A stretch of 64,000 nucleotides of DNA from JAJXWB01 sp046349215 (GCA_046349215.1 JAXMCV010000001.1:1488001-1552000); one strand, 5' to 3'. Positions 1-7,990 are shown, numbered from the stretch's first letter. The notes: generated by a model from the sequence alone, not told the origin. Translations and numbers: made by a program.

Positions 1-1
1 C

Positions 2-400
2 CCGTGGGGCGAGGATTTCGTCTATGACGAGATGGTGATGACCGGCCCGGGCGAGAAGGGCGAGCAGATCGCGCGCGGGATGGCGGCTGCCGGTTCCGGC
101 ATGGACGGCAAGGACGCCCCGAAGCCCGGCGAAGGACCGGGCCGCGAAGAGCGCGAGAACGGCTTCTACGATGTGGTTTTCCTCGGCGTCGCGCCCGACG
201 GCCGCAAGATGCTGGCCTCCGTCAAGGGCGACCGTGATCCGGGCTACGGCTCCACGTCGAAGATGATTTCGGAGAGCGCGCTGGCGCTGATCGACAATTC
301 GACGACGGCGGGCGGCGTCTGGACGCCGGGGGCGGCGTTGGGGCAGGCGCTGGTCGACCGCCTGCAAGCCAATGCCGGACTGACCTTCGCGATCGAATGA
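2..400 (+). CDS. Saccharopine dehydrogenase-like oxidoreductase, C-terminal part
   Basis: The reading frame is already open at base 2 and closes with TGA at 398-400, so only the last 132 or so residues are present. The visible part has the pattern seen at the C-terminus of saccharopine-dehydrogenase-like (trans-acting enoyl reductase type) proteins: a VFLGVAPDGRKMLASVKGD strand, then DPGYGSTSKM, then a GGVWTPGAALG turn near the end. These are NAD(P)-dependent Rossmann proteins often linked to lipid modification; the cofactor domain lies outside the window, so the substrate cannot be judged. An internal ATG at base 32 is only an in-frame methionine. Confidence 0.75.
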   Translation, partial: PWGEDFVYDEMVMTGPGEKGEQIARGMAAAGSGMDGKDAPKPGEGPGREERENGFYDVVFLGVAPDGRKMLASVKGDRDPGYGSTSKMISESALALIDNSTTAGGVWTPGAALGQALVDRLQANAGLTFAIE

Positions 401-490
401 GCGCGGGCGGCGCCGGTTCCGTTTTGCCGGCGCAATGCTAGAGTCCACGCCAAGGCCGAACATATGGCCGCAACCGAGAGGGAACGCGCC

Positions 491-3400
491 ATGGCGCAAG
501 CCGAAGCCTTGAAGATTCCGCAACCGCCGGCCAAGCCGCTCGTCGGCCACGCGCTGTCGCTCGATCCGCATTCGCCGGTGCAGAGCCTGCTCGGCTTTGC
601 GAAGACCCTTGGTCCGATCTTCCAGCTCGACCTGATGGGCGCGCCGGTCGTGTTCGTCTCGGGCGCGAGCTTCGTGAAGGAGCTCTGCGACGAGAAGCGT
701 TTCGACAAGGCTGTGCGCGGCCCGCTGGCGCGCGTGCGCGCCATTGGCGGCGACGGGCTGTTCACCGCCAAGACGAGCGAGCCGAACTGGAGCAAGGCGC
801 ACAACATCCTGCTGGCGCCGTTCGGCGGCCGGGCCATGCAATCCTACCATCCGGCGATGGTCGACATCGCCGAGCAGCTCTGCCTCAAATGGGCGCGGCT
901 GAATTCGGACGAGGAAATCGACGTCGTCCACGACATGACGGCGCTGACGCTGGACACGATCGGCCTGTGCGGCTTCGACTATCGCTTCAACTCGTTCTAC
1001 CGGCGCGACTACAATCCGTTCGTCGAGGCGCTGGTGCGCTCGCTCGAGACGATCATGATGCAGCGCGGCCTGCCGCTCGAAGGCCTCATGATGCGCACGC
1101 GCCTGCAGACGCTGGAAGCCGACGTCGCCTTCATGAACGGCATGGTCGACGACCTCGTGCGGGCGCGGCGCGAGCAGATGGGCGAGGCGGCGCAGAAGAA
1201 GGACCTTCTGAACTCGATGCTGACCGGCGTCGACCGCGCCACCGGGACGCAACTCGACGACGTCAACATCCGCTACCAGATCAACACGTTCCTGATCGCC
1301 GGGCACGAGACGACGAGCGGCCTGCTGTCCTACACGCTCTACGCGCTGCTGAAGAATCCGGACGTGCTGCAGAAGGCCTGCGACGAAGTCGACCGGATCT
1401 TCGGTCCCGATCCGACCATCCGGCCGACCTACCAGCAGGTGACGCAGCTTCACTACATCAACCAGGTGCTGAAGGAGAGCCTGCGGTTGTGGCCGCCGGC
1501 GCCGGCCTTCTCGGTCTATCCGCTGAACGAGGAAGTCGTGTGCGGCTACAAGCTGCGCAAGGGGATCACCATCAACATCCTCGTCGGCGCCCTGCATCGC
1601 GATCCCGAGGTCTGGGGTCCGCGCGCCGATATTTTCGATCCGGAGAATTTCTCGCCGGAAGCCGAGCGCAATCGCCCGGCCTGGGCCTGGAAGCCGTTCG
1701 GCAACGGCCAGCGCGCCTGTATCGGGCGCGGCTTCGCCATGCACGAGGCGGCGCTGGCGCTCGGCATGATCCTGCAGCGGTTCAAGCTGGTCGACCACAA
1801 GCGCTACCAGATGCAGCTGAAGGAGACGCTGACGATCAAGCCGGACGGCTTCACGATCAAGGTGAGGCCGCGCGAGGCGCGCGAACGCGCGAGCGCGCCG
1901 GCGCCGGCCGCTGCGTCGTCTACGCCGAGGACGCCGGCTGCTGCGCCCGCATCGCGGCCGACGCACAACACGCCGCTCAACGTGCTCTACGGCTCGAACC
2001 TCGGAACGGCCGAGGAATTCGCGCATCGCCTCGCGGAGACCGCCGAGATCAACGGCTTTGCGACGCATCTGGCCGCGCTCGACGAGAGCGTCGGCGCGCC
2101 CGCCAAGGACGCGGGCCTCGTCATCTTCTGTTCGTCCTACAATGGCGCGCCGCCGGACAATGCGACGAAATTCGTGGACTGGCTGCAGAATTCCGCCGCG
2201 CCCGACGCTTTCGCCGGCGTGCGCTACACGGTGTTCGGTTGCGGCAACCGCGAGTGGAACGCGACATACCAGTCGGTGCCGCGCATGATCGACGAGAAGA
2301 TCGCGGCGCTCGGCGGCGTGCGCATCGCGCCGCGCGGCGAAGGCGACGCGCGCGACGATCTCGATGGACAATACGAAGACTGGTTCGCGGCATTGCGACC
2401 GCTGGCGGCGCAGGCGTTCGGCCTGCAGGCCGCGAGCCTCGACCGGGAGACGCGGTTGCAGCCGCTCTATGCGGTGGAGCCAGCTTCCGGCTCGGCGAGT
2501 TCGATCGCAGCGTCAGCCGGCGCCAAGGCCGTGCGCATCCTCGAGAACCGCGAATTGCTGGCTCCGGGCGCGGATCGCTCGACGCGGCATATCGAAGTGG
2601 CGCTCGACGAGAGCATGACATATCGCGCCGGCGATCATCTCGCCGTCGTGCCGCGCAACGACGAGAAGCTGGTCGCCGCCGTCGCGCGGCGGCTCGGCCA
2701 TTCGGCCGACGACGTCATCCGCCTGCGCGGCGCGGAAGGACGTCGCGCGCAATTGCCGCTCGACGAACCGATCTCCGTTGGACGTCTGCTGTCCGACTAT
2801 CTCGAATTGCAGCAACCGGCGACGCGCAAGCAGATCCAGACGATGGCCGAGCACACGCGCTGCCCGGTGACGCAACCGAAGCTCGAGGCGCTGTCGGGCG
2901 AGAGCGAGGAATCCGCCGCGCTCTACCGCGCCGAGGTTCTCGCCAGGCGCAAGTCGGTATTCGATCTGCTCGAGGAATTCCCGGCCTGCGAACTGCCGTT
3001 GTCGGCCTATCTGGAAATGGCGCCGCTGCTGCAGCCGCGATACTACTCGATCTCCTCGTCGCCGAAGCTCGATCCGCATCGCTGCAGCGTGACGGTCGGC
3101 GTGGTGGAAGGCCCGGCGCGTTCGGGACGCGGGACGTTCCGTGGCGTCTGCTCCAATCATCTTGCGGCGCGCGTCGCCGACGAGACGGTCCAGGCCGCCG
3201 TGCGCGAGACGAAGGCCGGCTTCCGCCTGCCGGACGATCCGAAGGTTCCGCTGATCATGATCGGTCCGGGCACGGGCCTCGCGCCGTTCCGCAGCTTCTG
3301 CCAGGAGCGCGCCGCGCTGAAGACATCAGGCGCGGCGCTCGGCCCGGCGATGCTGTTCTTCGGCTGCCGCAGGCCGGACCAGGATTTCCTCTACGCCGAC

Positions 3401-3709
3401 GAACTGAAGGGTTTCGCCGGTGAGGGGATCGTCGAATTGCACACGGCCTTCTCGCGCATCGAGGGACAGCCGAAGACCTATGTGCAGGACCTGGTGCGCC
3501 AGCAGCAGGACCGCGTGTGGTCGCTGATCGAACAGGGCGCGATCGTCTTCGTCTGCGGCGACGGCGGCAAGATGGAGCCCGACGTCAAGCAGGCGCTGGT
3601 CGATCTCTATTGCGCGAAGAAGAACGCGAGCGCCGCGCAGGGCGAGACATGGATCGCCGAGATGGGCGCGACGAACCGCTACGTGCTCGACGTGTGGGCG
3701 GGCGGCTGA
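491..3709 (+). CDS. Bifunctional cytochrome P450/NADPH-P450 reductase (CYP102 family)
   Basis: Self-sufficient monooxygenase of 1,072 residues with the P450 BM3 layout. Heme domain: I-helix GHETTS at about 271-276, ESLR (ExxR), and heme loop FGNGQRACIG with Cys410. Reductase: flavodoxin-like FMN domain from about 496 (YGSNLGTAEEF at 500), FAD domain, NADPH site GPGTGLAPFRSF at about 925, C-terminal DVWAGG. The family hydroxylates medium to long fatty acids at subterminal carbons in the cytosol. The start at 491 is preferred to an in-frame ATG at 464 because GAGAGGGAA lies just upstream. Compared with BM3 from memory, Phe87 is kept, but Arg47 and Tyr51, which hold the fatty-acid carboxylate, align with Ala and Phe. 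The gene stands alone. Confidence 0.95.
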   Translation: MAQAEALKIPQPPAKPLVGHALSLDPHSPVQSLLGFAKTLGPIFQLDLMGAPVVFVSGASFVKELCDEKRFDKAVRGPLARVRAIGGDGLFTAKTSEPNWSKAHNILLAPFGGRAMQSYHPAMVDIAEQLCLKWARLNSDEEIDVVHDMTALTLDTIGLCGFDYRFNSFYRRDYNPFVEALVRSLETIMMQRGLPLEGLMMRTRLQTLEADVAFMNGMVDDLVRARREQMGEAAQKKDLLNSMLTGVDRATGTQLDDVNIRYQINTFLIAGHETTSGLLSYTLYALLKNPDVLQKACDEVDRIFGPDPTIRPTYQQVTQLHYINQVLKESLRLWPPAPAFSVYPLNEEVVCGYKLRKGITINILVGALHRDPEVWGPRADIFDPENFSPEAERNRPAWAWKPFGNGQRACIGRGFAMHEAALALGMILQRFKLVDHKRYQMQLKETLTIKPDGFTIKVRPREARERASAPAPAAASSTPRTPAAAPASRPTHNTPLNVLYGSNLGTAEEFAHRLAETAEINGFATHLAALDESVGAPAKDAGLVIFCSSYNGAPPDNATKFVDWLQNSAAPDAFAGVRYTVFGCGNREWNATYQSVPRMIDEKIAALGGVRIAPRGEGDARDDLDGQYEDWFAALRPLAAQAFGLQAASLDRETRLQPLYAVEPASGSASSIAASAGAKAVRILENRELLAPGADRSTRHIEVALDESMTYRAGDHLAVVPRNDEKLVAAVARRLGHSADDVIRLRGAEGRRAQLPLDEPISVGRLLSDYLELQQPATRKQIQTMAEHTRCPVTQPKLEALSGESEESAALYRAEVLARRKSVFDLLEEFPACELPLSAYLEMAPLLQPRYYSISSSPKLDPHRCSVTVGVVEGPARSGRGTFRGVCSNHLAARVADETVQAAVRETKAGFRLPDDPKVPLIMIGPGTGLAPFRSFCQERAALKTSGAALGPAMLFFGCRRPDQDFLYADELKGFAGEGIVELHTAFSRIEGQPKTYVQDLVRQQQDRVWSLIEQGAIVFVCGDGGKMEPDVKQALVDLYCAKKNASAAQGETWIAEMGATNRYVLDVWAGG

Positions 3710-3722
3710 GACCGCAAAAGAA

Positions 3723-3747
3723 AAGCCCGCGGCTGAGCCGCGGGCTT
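3723..3747. terminator. Bidirectional intrinsic terminator between CYP102 and phasin genes
   Basis: A perfect 11-bp stem AAGCCCGCGGC/GCCGCGGGCTT with a 3-base loop. On the minus strand it is followed by TTTTCTTTT, a good U-tract for the convergent phasin gene; on the plus strand the tail is CTCCTT, so it probably also stops the P450 transcript, less strongly. Confidence 0.85.
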
Positions 3748-3805
3748 CTCCTTACGGTGGGGGCCGTAACGCGATTACGTACGCAGGACGCGAACGCGGA
3801 CTGTT

Positions 3806-4291
3806 TTACGCAGCCTTGCCGAACTTCAGGCCGAGACGCGAGAAATTGTCCTGCGCGAGCTTGGCGCCGTTCTGGGCGGCTTCGGCGACGAGGGCTGCGA
3901 CCGTCTTGGCGCGCGTGACGTTCACGTCGAACTGGGTGCGGACATAGTCGGCCTGGACCCGGACGGCGTCGCCGACCGAATGGGCCGAAGCGGTCTTCTC
4001 GAAGGCGGCGATGGCGGCCTTGGCGTCGTCGAAGATCGCGCCCTGCACGTCGCGCGACAGCTTGGCGAGAACGGCGACGGAGCCGGTGGCGGCCGCCTCG
4101 ATGGTCGCGGTCGCCTTTTCGGCGCCAGCGTGAACCGAGGCAGCGCGCTCGAGAGCGGCCTCGGCGGCGCGAAGCGCGTAGCCGCGGGCGGTCTCGGCGA
4201 ATTCGGGATTGTGGGCCGCAGCGTCGAGCTTCTTCGAAGCGGGCTTGCGGGCGGTCTTGCTGGCCGAAGCCTTGCGGGTCGTCTTGGTCAT
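3806..4291 (-). CDS. Phasin family protein (PHA granule surface protein)
   Basis: 161 residues. The first 30 or so are Lys/Ala/Ser/Thr-rich and basic (TKTTRKASASKTARK); the rest is Ala-rich amphipathic helix without membrane segments or signal peptide, typical of Phasin_2 proteins that coat polyhydroxyalkanoate granules. The start at 4291 has GGAG 8 bases upstream; an in-frame upstream ATG at 4318 lacks this. The call is strengthened by the nearby PHA synthase operon on the same strand and by a TGC-N3-GCA motif about 85 bp upstream. It is followed by the intrinsic terminator at 3723-3747. Low-complexity sequence makes the subfamily uncertain. Confidence 0.8.
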   Translation of the reverse strand: MTKTTRKASASKTARKPASKKLDAAAHNPEFAETARGYALRAAEAALERAASVHAGAEKATATIEAAATGSVAVLAKLSRDVQGAIFDDAKAAIAAFEKTASAHSVGDAVRVQADYVRTQFDVNVTRAKTVAALVAEAAQNGAKLAQDNFSRLGLKFGKAA

Positions 4292-4373
4292 GTCAGAACT
4301 CCATTCTCTATGAGCCATGGTCGATCCCGTCCTCGAGCGGCCCGGGATGATCGTTCTGTACTAAACTTCTTTG

Positions 4374-4382
4374 TGCGATGCA
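4374..4382. promoter_or_regulatory. Candidate PhaR operator upstream of phasin
   Basis: TGCGATGCA is a TGC-N3-GCA inverted repeat, the core of the site bound by the PHA-responsive repressor PhaR in Rhodobacter (CTGC-N3-GCAG). It lies 83-91 bp before the phasin start in an AT-rich patch (AACATAAATTTTG) that would hold the promoter. The motif is short and could occur by chance; the case rests on similar motifs before the PHA synthase operon. Confidence 0.5.
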
Positions 4383-4478
4383 ACATAAATTTTGCGGATC
4401 GCGAATTCGTGATCGGGACCCGCGACGCCCGCGCCAAATCCCCCGCCGCTGTTTCCAACGCGAGGCTTTGAAGGAAAT

Positions 4479-4493
4479 GCGCCCGGAGGGCGC
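4479..4493 (-). terminator. Hairpin ending the putative RNA gene
   Basis: GCGCCC-loop-GGGCGC. Read on the minus strand it is followed by ATTTCCTTC, a weak U-tract. It lies just beyond the last helix of the predicted RNA and about 190 bp before the phasin start, so it would separate the two transcripts. Confidence 0.45.
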
Positions 4494-4806
4494 GGGACGC
4501 TGTCCTTTCGACGAGACCGGATGGTCGGGCGAAAGGGTGAATTCAGATCCGATCGCTGCCTGGAGAACAGCGTCCCGGCGCGGAGTTTGGAGGCTTGCTC
4601 CATCACGCACCCCCGGAGGATTAACTTGCTGTCCTCCGCGTAAATGCCACGTACAGCGGCACAGGATGGAATGGCTTGGGCCGCCGCAAGGCGGGCTCAT
4701 CACGCCCGACCTCACGGCCTCCGCTCCCGCCGCAACCGCGCTGATGAGGCGCGGCTTCGGAGAACCTTCCGGCTCTGGGCGGCAAAACCGCCCGGTGCGA
4801 CAGGAC
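4494..4806 (-). ncRNA. Putative structured RNA, family not recognised
   Basis: The only stretch over 300 bases without a protein gene (4292-4837). It holds several strong inverted repeats: 4493-4503 with 4567-4577 (11 bp, perfect), 4504-4510 with 4530-4536 stacked inside, 4579-4585 with 4634-4640, a 5-bp hairpin at 4681-4694, 4736-4741 with 4749-4754, and 4777-4782 with 4788-4793. On the minus strand a TTGACA box lies just upstream and a GC hairpin followed by ATTTCCTT lies at the end, suggesting a transcript of about 310-330 nt. I found none of the marker sequences of RNase P RNA, tmRNA (tag codons, T-arm), SRP RNA, or TPP/cobalamin riboswitches. Strand is inferred. Open frames here lack protein-like character. 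Confidence 0.5.
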
Positions 4807-4812
4807 CCGGGT

Positions 4813-4841
4813 CTCTAGATATAAATTCCTATGAATGTCAA
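4813..4841 (-). promoter_or_regulatory. Putative sigma-70 promoter of the structured RNA
   Basis: On the minus strand TTGACA (4841-4836) is followed after 16-17 bases by TCTAGA/CTAGAG. The -35 box is a perfect consensus; the -10 is only similar. It overlaps the stop codon of the acetyltransferase gene, which is a natural place for an independent promoter reading away from that operon. Confidence 0.5.
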
Positions 4842-5506
4842 GCGCGGGTCGCGTCGACCACGCCGAGCGCCTCGAGCCGCGCCAGCACGTCGGCGACCTC
4901 GTGGCCGAGAATCACGATGTCGTGGCGCTTGCCGGCGCGGTCGCGCACGTGCCCCTTGAGCATCGCCTCGGCGCGAAAGCCCAGCCCCTCGAACACGGAA
5001 ATGGCGGCGGTCTGGTCGACCGTCATCTGCGCGACGATCCTTTGCAGGCCGGCTTCCAGCGCCAGCGCGAACAGGCGCTGCGTCAGCTTGCGTCCGACGC
5101 CGCGTCCGCGCGCCTGCGCCCCGATCAGCACGCGCAATTCGCCGACATGCGCCGACCACGACAGCGGATCGCTGGCGATCGCGCCGCAGCCGACGATCTC
5201 GCCGTCGCGCGCCGCCACCAGGCTCATCATTCCGCCGCCGGCGCTCTCGCGGATCCAGGCCTTCACCACCTTGGGTTCGCTGATGTCGCGCGGCAGGAAC
5301 AGAAGGTCGTGAACGGGAAGGCTGCGCGCGAAGGCCAGCAGAGCCTTCTCGTCGCTTGCGGCAAGCGGCCTGATCTCGACGTCGCCGCGCGCGGACGACG
5401 GCTTGCGGACCAGCGTGACGCTGCGTGGCCTGGCGGCCTGCGCCGTCGGCTTCCTCGCTGCGCCCTTCTTCGCGACGCCGCCGGGCGCGCTCTTCTTCCC
5501 GGTCAT
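4838..5506 (-). CDS. GNAT family N-acetyltransferase
   Basis: 222 residues. A Lys/Ala/Pro-rich basic tail of about 45 residues precedes a GNAT fold; the acetyl-CoA loop is visible as QARGRGVGRKL, followed by AVSVFEGLGF-like sequence (AAISVFEGLGFRAEA). It resembles the acetyltransferases annotated beside PHA genes in alphaproteobacteria, but the acceptor cannot be told. It is the last gene of the PHA operon: its ATG overlaps the phaC stop as ATGA at 5503-5506. The basic tail, like that of the phasin, could bind DNA or the granule surface; that is inference. Confidence 0.8.
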   Translation of the reverse strand: MTGKKSAPGGVAKKGAARKPTAQAARPRSVTLVRKPSSARGDVEIRPLAASDEKALLAFARSLPVHDLLFLPRDISEPKVVKAWIRESAGGGMMSLVAARDGEIVGCGAIASDPLSWSAHVGELRVLIGAQARGRGVGRKLTQRLFALALEAGLQRIVAQMTVDQTAAISVFEGLGFRAEAMLKGHVRDRAGKRHDIVILGHEVADVLARLEALGVVDATRA

Positions 5507-6573
5507 GTCGAACGTTCCCCGAGCCATGCGTCGAGCTTCGGCCAAAGGCGCCGGATCGCATTGGCGCCGGCGACGAGGCTGACATGCCCGCCCTTCAGCA
5601 TGATTTCGGCCTTGTCCTTCGAGCCGACGCGCTCGATCAGCGGTTTGGCCGCGTCGTAGGGAATGATGTGGTCGTGCTCGGCGACGGCGTGCAGGATCGG
5701 CTGCCTGATCGCGCCGAGATCGACGCGCTTGCCGCCGATCGTCAATTCGCCCGTGAAGAGCTTGTTGCCCCACATCAGTTCTTTCGTCGTCTGCCGGAAA
5801 TATTCGCCGGCGAGCGGCAGCGTGTCGTTGCCCCAGCGATCGAGCTGGCGATAGGCGCGCACGAATTCGTCGTTCCAGATGTTGTCCCACAGATTGACCT
5901 GGGCAGCCGCGCGCGACGCCGGCCGCAGCATCTCGAACGATGCATAGATCATTTCCGGCGGCACGTTGCCGTAGGTGTCGACAAGGCGATCGACGTCGAA
6001 ATAGCGCTCGCTCGACCAGTTCTGGAAGAGCTTGAGCTGCTTGAAATCGACCGGCGTGGTGAAGCACACGAGGTTCGCGGGTCCGCTCTTGCCCGACAGC
6101 GCCGTGTAGAGGACCGACAGCACCCCGCCGAAGCAATAGCCGACGACAGAGACGTCCTTCTCGCCCGTCTCCTTGCGCACGCGGCGCATGCATTCGGGGA
6201 TGAAGTCGAGAACGTAATCCTCGATGCGCAGGTTCTTCTCGGCCGGCACGGGCGCCGCCCAGTCCAGCATGAAGACGTCGTATCCGGCCTTCAGCAGGAA
6301 TTCGACGAAGGAATTGCCGGGCGCGAGATCGAGGATGTAGCCGCGATTGGTCGTCGCCATGACGATCAGGACCGGCACGCGATACACTTCGTCGACCAGC
6401 GGATGATAATGATAGAGGCGCATCGTGCCGCGCGTCGCCAGCACGTCCTTGCGCGACTGCCCGACATCCGGCGCGCCCGACGTCAGATAATTGACGCCCT
6501 TGAAGCCGCGCTGGATCGCGCGGTCGACCTCGAGCCGCAGACGCTCGACGACATCGTCCGGCGCGGCGCTCAT
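5503..6573 (-). CDS. phaC: Poly(3-hydroxyalkanoate) synthase, PhaC class III-like
   Basis: 356 residues, the length of the catalytic subunit of two-subunit (class III) PHA synthases and much shorter than class I enzymes. The alpha/beta-hydrolase core carries the lipase-like box GYCFGG at 145-150 with the catalytic Cys147, an Asp in AEHDHIIP and a His in GGHVSLV, completing the Cys-Asp-His triad. It polymerises 3-hydroxyacyl-CoA on the granule surface. ATG overlaps the upstream phaE stop as ATGA (6570-6573), and its own stop overlaps the acetyltransferase start, so the genes are translationally coupled. No signal peptide. Confidence 0.92.
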   Translation of the reverse strand: MSAAPDDVVERLRLEVDRAIQRGFKGVNYLTSGAPDVGQSRKDVLATRGTMRLYHYHPLVDEVYRVPVLIVMATTNRGYILDLAPGNSFVEFLLKAGYDVFMLDWAAPVPAEKNLRIEDYVLDFIPECMRRVRKETGEKDVSVVGYCFGGVLSVLYTALSGKSGPANLVCFTTPVDFKQLKLFQNWSSERYFDVDRLVDTYGNVPPEMIYASFEMLRPASRAAAQVNLWDNIWNDEFVRAYRQLDRWGNDTLPLAGEYFRQTTKELMWGNKLFTGELTIGGKRVDLGAIRQPILHAVAEHDHIIPYDAAKPLIERVGSKDKAEIMLKGGHVSLVAGANAIRRLWPKLDAWLGERST

Positions 6574-7016
6574 GGCTTTGCGCCTTCGCTGCGCGGCGGC
6601 GGCTTGCGCGTACGCCGGGGCTTCGGCGCGAGGCTCGTCGCCATGGTCGATGAATTGTCGGCCGTCGCCATCGTCGCGACGATTTCCGACAGGCGGTTGA
6701 GTTGCGCCTCGATCGCCTGCAGGCGTTCGCCGATGCTGACGATATCGGCGCGGCTCGGCAGGTTCATGGTCGCGAGATAGCGCTCCATCGCTTCGCCGAG
6801 GCCAGCCTTCGCGCCGGCGGCGGCCGATGTCGCGCCATGCATGAGTCGCGCGAATTGCTCGTTGCCCATCGCCTCGTTGGCGAACTGGTTGACGCCGCGC
6901 TCCCACTGGCCGACGAAATCGCGGAAGGCGTCGAGCGGCCCCTTGGGCGCCTGCTCCTTCCTCGCCGAATCCTGCGCGTGCTTCTTCCCGGTCTTCGCAT
7001 CCGCCTTGTCTGACAT
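6570..7016 (-). CDS. phaE: PHA synthase partner subunit, PhaE-like
   Basis: 148 residues, mostly helical: a charged Lys-rich N-terminus, a middle segment (DAFRDFVGQWERGVNQFANEA) recalling PhaE proteins, a helix with IVSIGERLQAIEAQLNRLSE that looks like a short coiled coil, and a basic Pro/Arg C-terminus. Class III PHA synthases need PhaE for activity, and this ORF lies directly upstream of phaC with an ATGA overlap. It is much shorter than the roughly 350-residue PhaE of purple sulfur bacteria, so it may be a minimal or divergent version; the assignment rests mainly on position and the helical pattern. Confidence 0.7.
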   Translation of the reverse strand: MSDKADAKTGKKHAQDSARKEQAPKGPLDAFRDFVGQWERGVNQFANEAMGNEQFARLMHGATSAAAGAKAGLGEAMERYLATMNLPSRADIVSIGERLQAIEAQLNRLSEIVATMATADNSSTMATSLAPKPRRTRKPPPRSEGAKP

Positions 7017-7054
7017 GGGGCCTCCCTCCGCCGCGTCAGTCGGAACGGATCATC

Positions 7055-7837
7055 CTACGCACGTCTGTCGGGATCGGGATAGACCAAAGAGCGCCAGCCG
7101 GAGCGATCGAATTTCTTCCACTGGCCTTCGGGCTGGGCGAGACGATCGGCGATCGCGAAGACGGCCGCCGGATGATGGCCGAGGCCGCAATGACTCGCGC
7201 CGGCGATCTCGATGTTCTCGCTCTTCTCGTCCTCCGCGACCTCGCGGCACACCTGCCAGGCGCAGACGCCGTCGGTGCGGCTGAAGATGGCGGTCGAGGG
7301 CGCAGGCGGGGGATCGGCAAGATGGCCGCTGAGATGTTCCTCGTCGTCCTCGGCGCGATGGCCCGAGACGAATTCGTAGACGCGCCATGCGTTGGTGGCG
7401 CGCGGACTGCCGGCGAACGGAGAACCGAGCGAGATCACGCCGCGCACTTCGTCGGGCAGCACCTTGGCGAGCTGGCGCGCATAGAGGCCGCCGAGGCTCC
7501 AGCCGACGAGGCTGACCTTGCGGCCGTAGCGATCGGCGAGTTCCTTCACCTGGCCGACCATGCGCTGCTCGACGCCCTCGCGCAGGCCGAAATTGTTGCC
7601 CTGCTTCCAGCCGTGCACCTCGTAGCCGCGACCCTTGAGGAAACGGCGCAACGGCACGGTGGAACGGTCGCTGGCGAGCAGGCCGGGCAGGACGAGGACC
7701 GGATGTCCGTCGCCGCGCGGCGCGAAATTGAGCAGAGGCAGCGCGCCGACGAATGCGCCGAGTTCGTGGAGCGCGCGCGCTTCCAGCGCCATGAGAAGAC
7801 CGGAGGGCGGCTTGATCGCGACAGCGGCTGCGGACAT
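7055..7837 (-). CDS. Alpha/beta hydrolase (esterase/lipase-like)
   Basis: 260 residues, no signal peptide. Oxyanion-type HPVLVLPGLLASD at 45-57, nucleophile elbow GWSLGG with Ser114, and a candidate catalytic His in GASHCGLGHHPA near the C-terminus. It is the first gene of the minus-strand PHA operon, 38 bp before phaE, and has GGGAG before its ATG. Possible roles are hydrolysis of PHA oligomers or release of polymer chains from the synthase, but nothing in the protein itself fixes the substrate. Two CTGC/TGC-type motifs lie about 110-137 bp upstream of the start. Confidence 0.8.
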   Translation of the reverse strand: MSAAAVAIKPPSGLLMALEARALHELGAFVGALPLLNFAPRGDGHPVLVLPGLLASDRSTVPLRRFLKGRGYEVHGWKQGNNFGLREGVEQRMVGQVKELADRYGRKVSLVGWSLGGLYARQLAKVLPDEVRGVISLGSPFAGSPRATNAWRVYEFVSGHRAEDDEEHLSGHLADPPPAPSTAIFSRTDGVCAWQVCREVAEDEKSENIEIAGASHCGLGHHPAAVFAIADRLAQPEGQWKKFDRSGWRSLVYPDPDRRA

Positions 7838-7945
7838 GCAATCTCCCGTGCGTTTCCAACCAGGGGTGAACGAAGCAGCGTCTGAATCGCGCCTTGGCTG
7901 AAGGTTGGCACATAGTTCGTGAGTTGACTATCTACAACGCCGATG

Positions 7946-7974
7946 CTGCAGCGCAGTTCCTTCGCTGCAACGCA
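7946..7974. promoter_or_regulatory. Two candidate PhaR operators upstream of the PHA operon
   Basis: CTGCAGCGCAG at 7946-7956 matches CTGC-N3-GCAG exactly, and TGCAACGCA at 7966-7974 matches the TGC-N3-GCA core. Their centres are 19 bp apart, close to two helical turns, which would suit cooperative binding. They precede the minus-strand hydrolase-phaE-phaC operon. No phaR gene is in the window. Confidence 0.55.
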
Positions 7975-7990
7975 AACAATCCGGCAAAAG

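Noticed and set aside
889..3423. Long open frame inside the CYP102 gene
   Set aside because: It is Arg/Ala-rich with no recognisable domains and lies inside a gene with strong homology in another frame; a GC-skew shadow.
4735..4760. CTGATGAG core resembling a hammerhead ribozyme
   Set aside because: The flanking bases do not form stem II, and the GAAA partner with a cleavage-site stem is missing; the CCGCGC/GCGCGG pairing explains the sequence better.
4479..4840. RNase P RNA, tmRNA or TPP/cobalamin riboswitch
   Set aside because: None of the diagnostic sequences (GAGGAAAGTCC, tag codons with T-arm, CTGAGA with the pyrimidine box, B12 box) is present on either strand.
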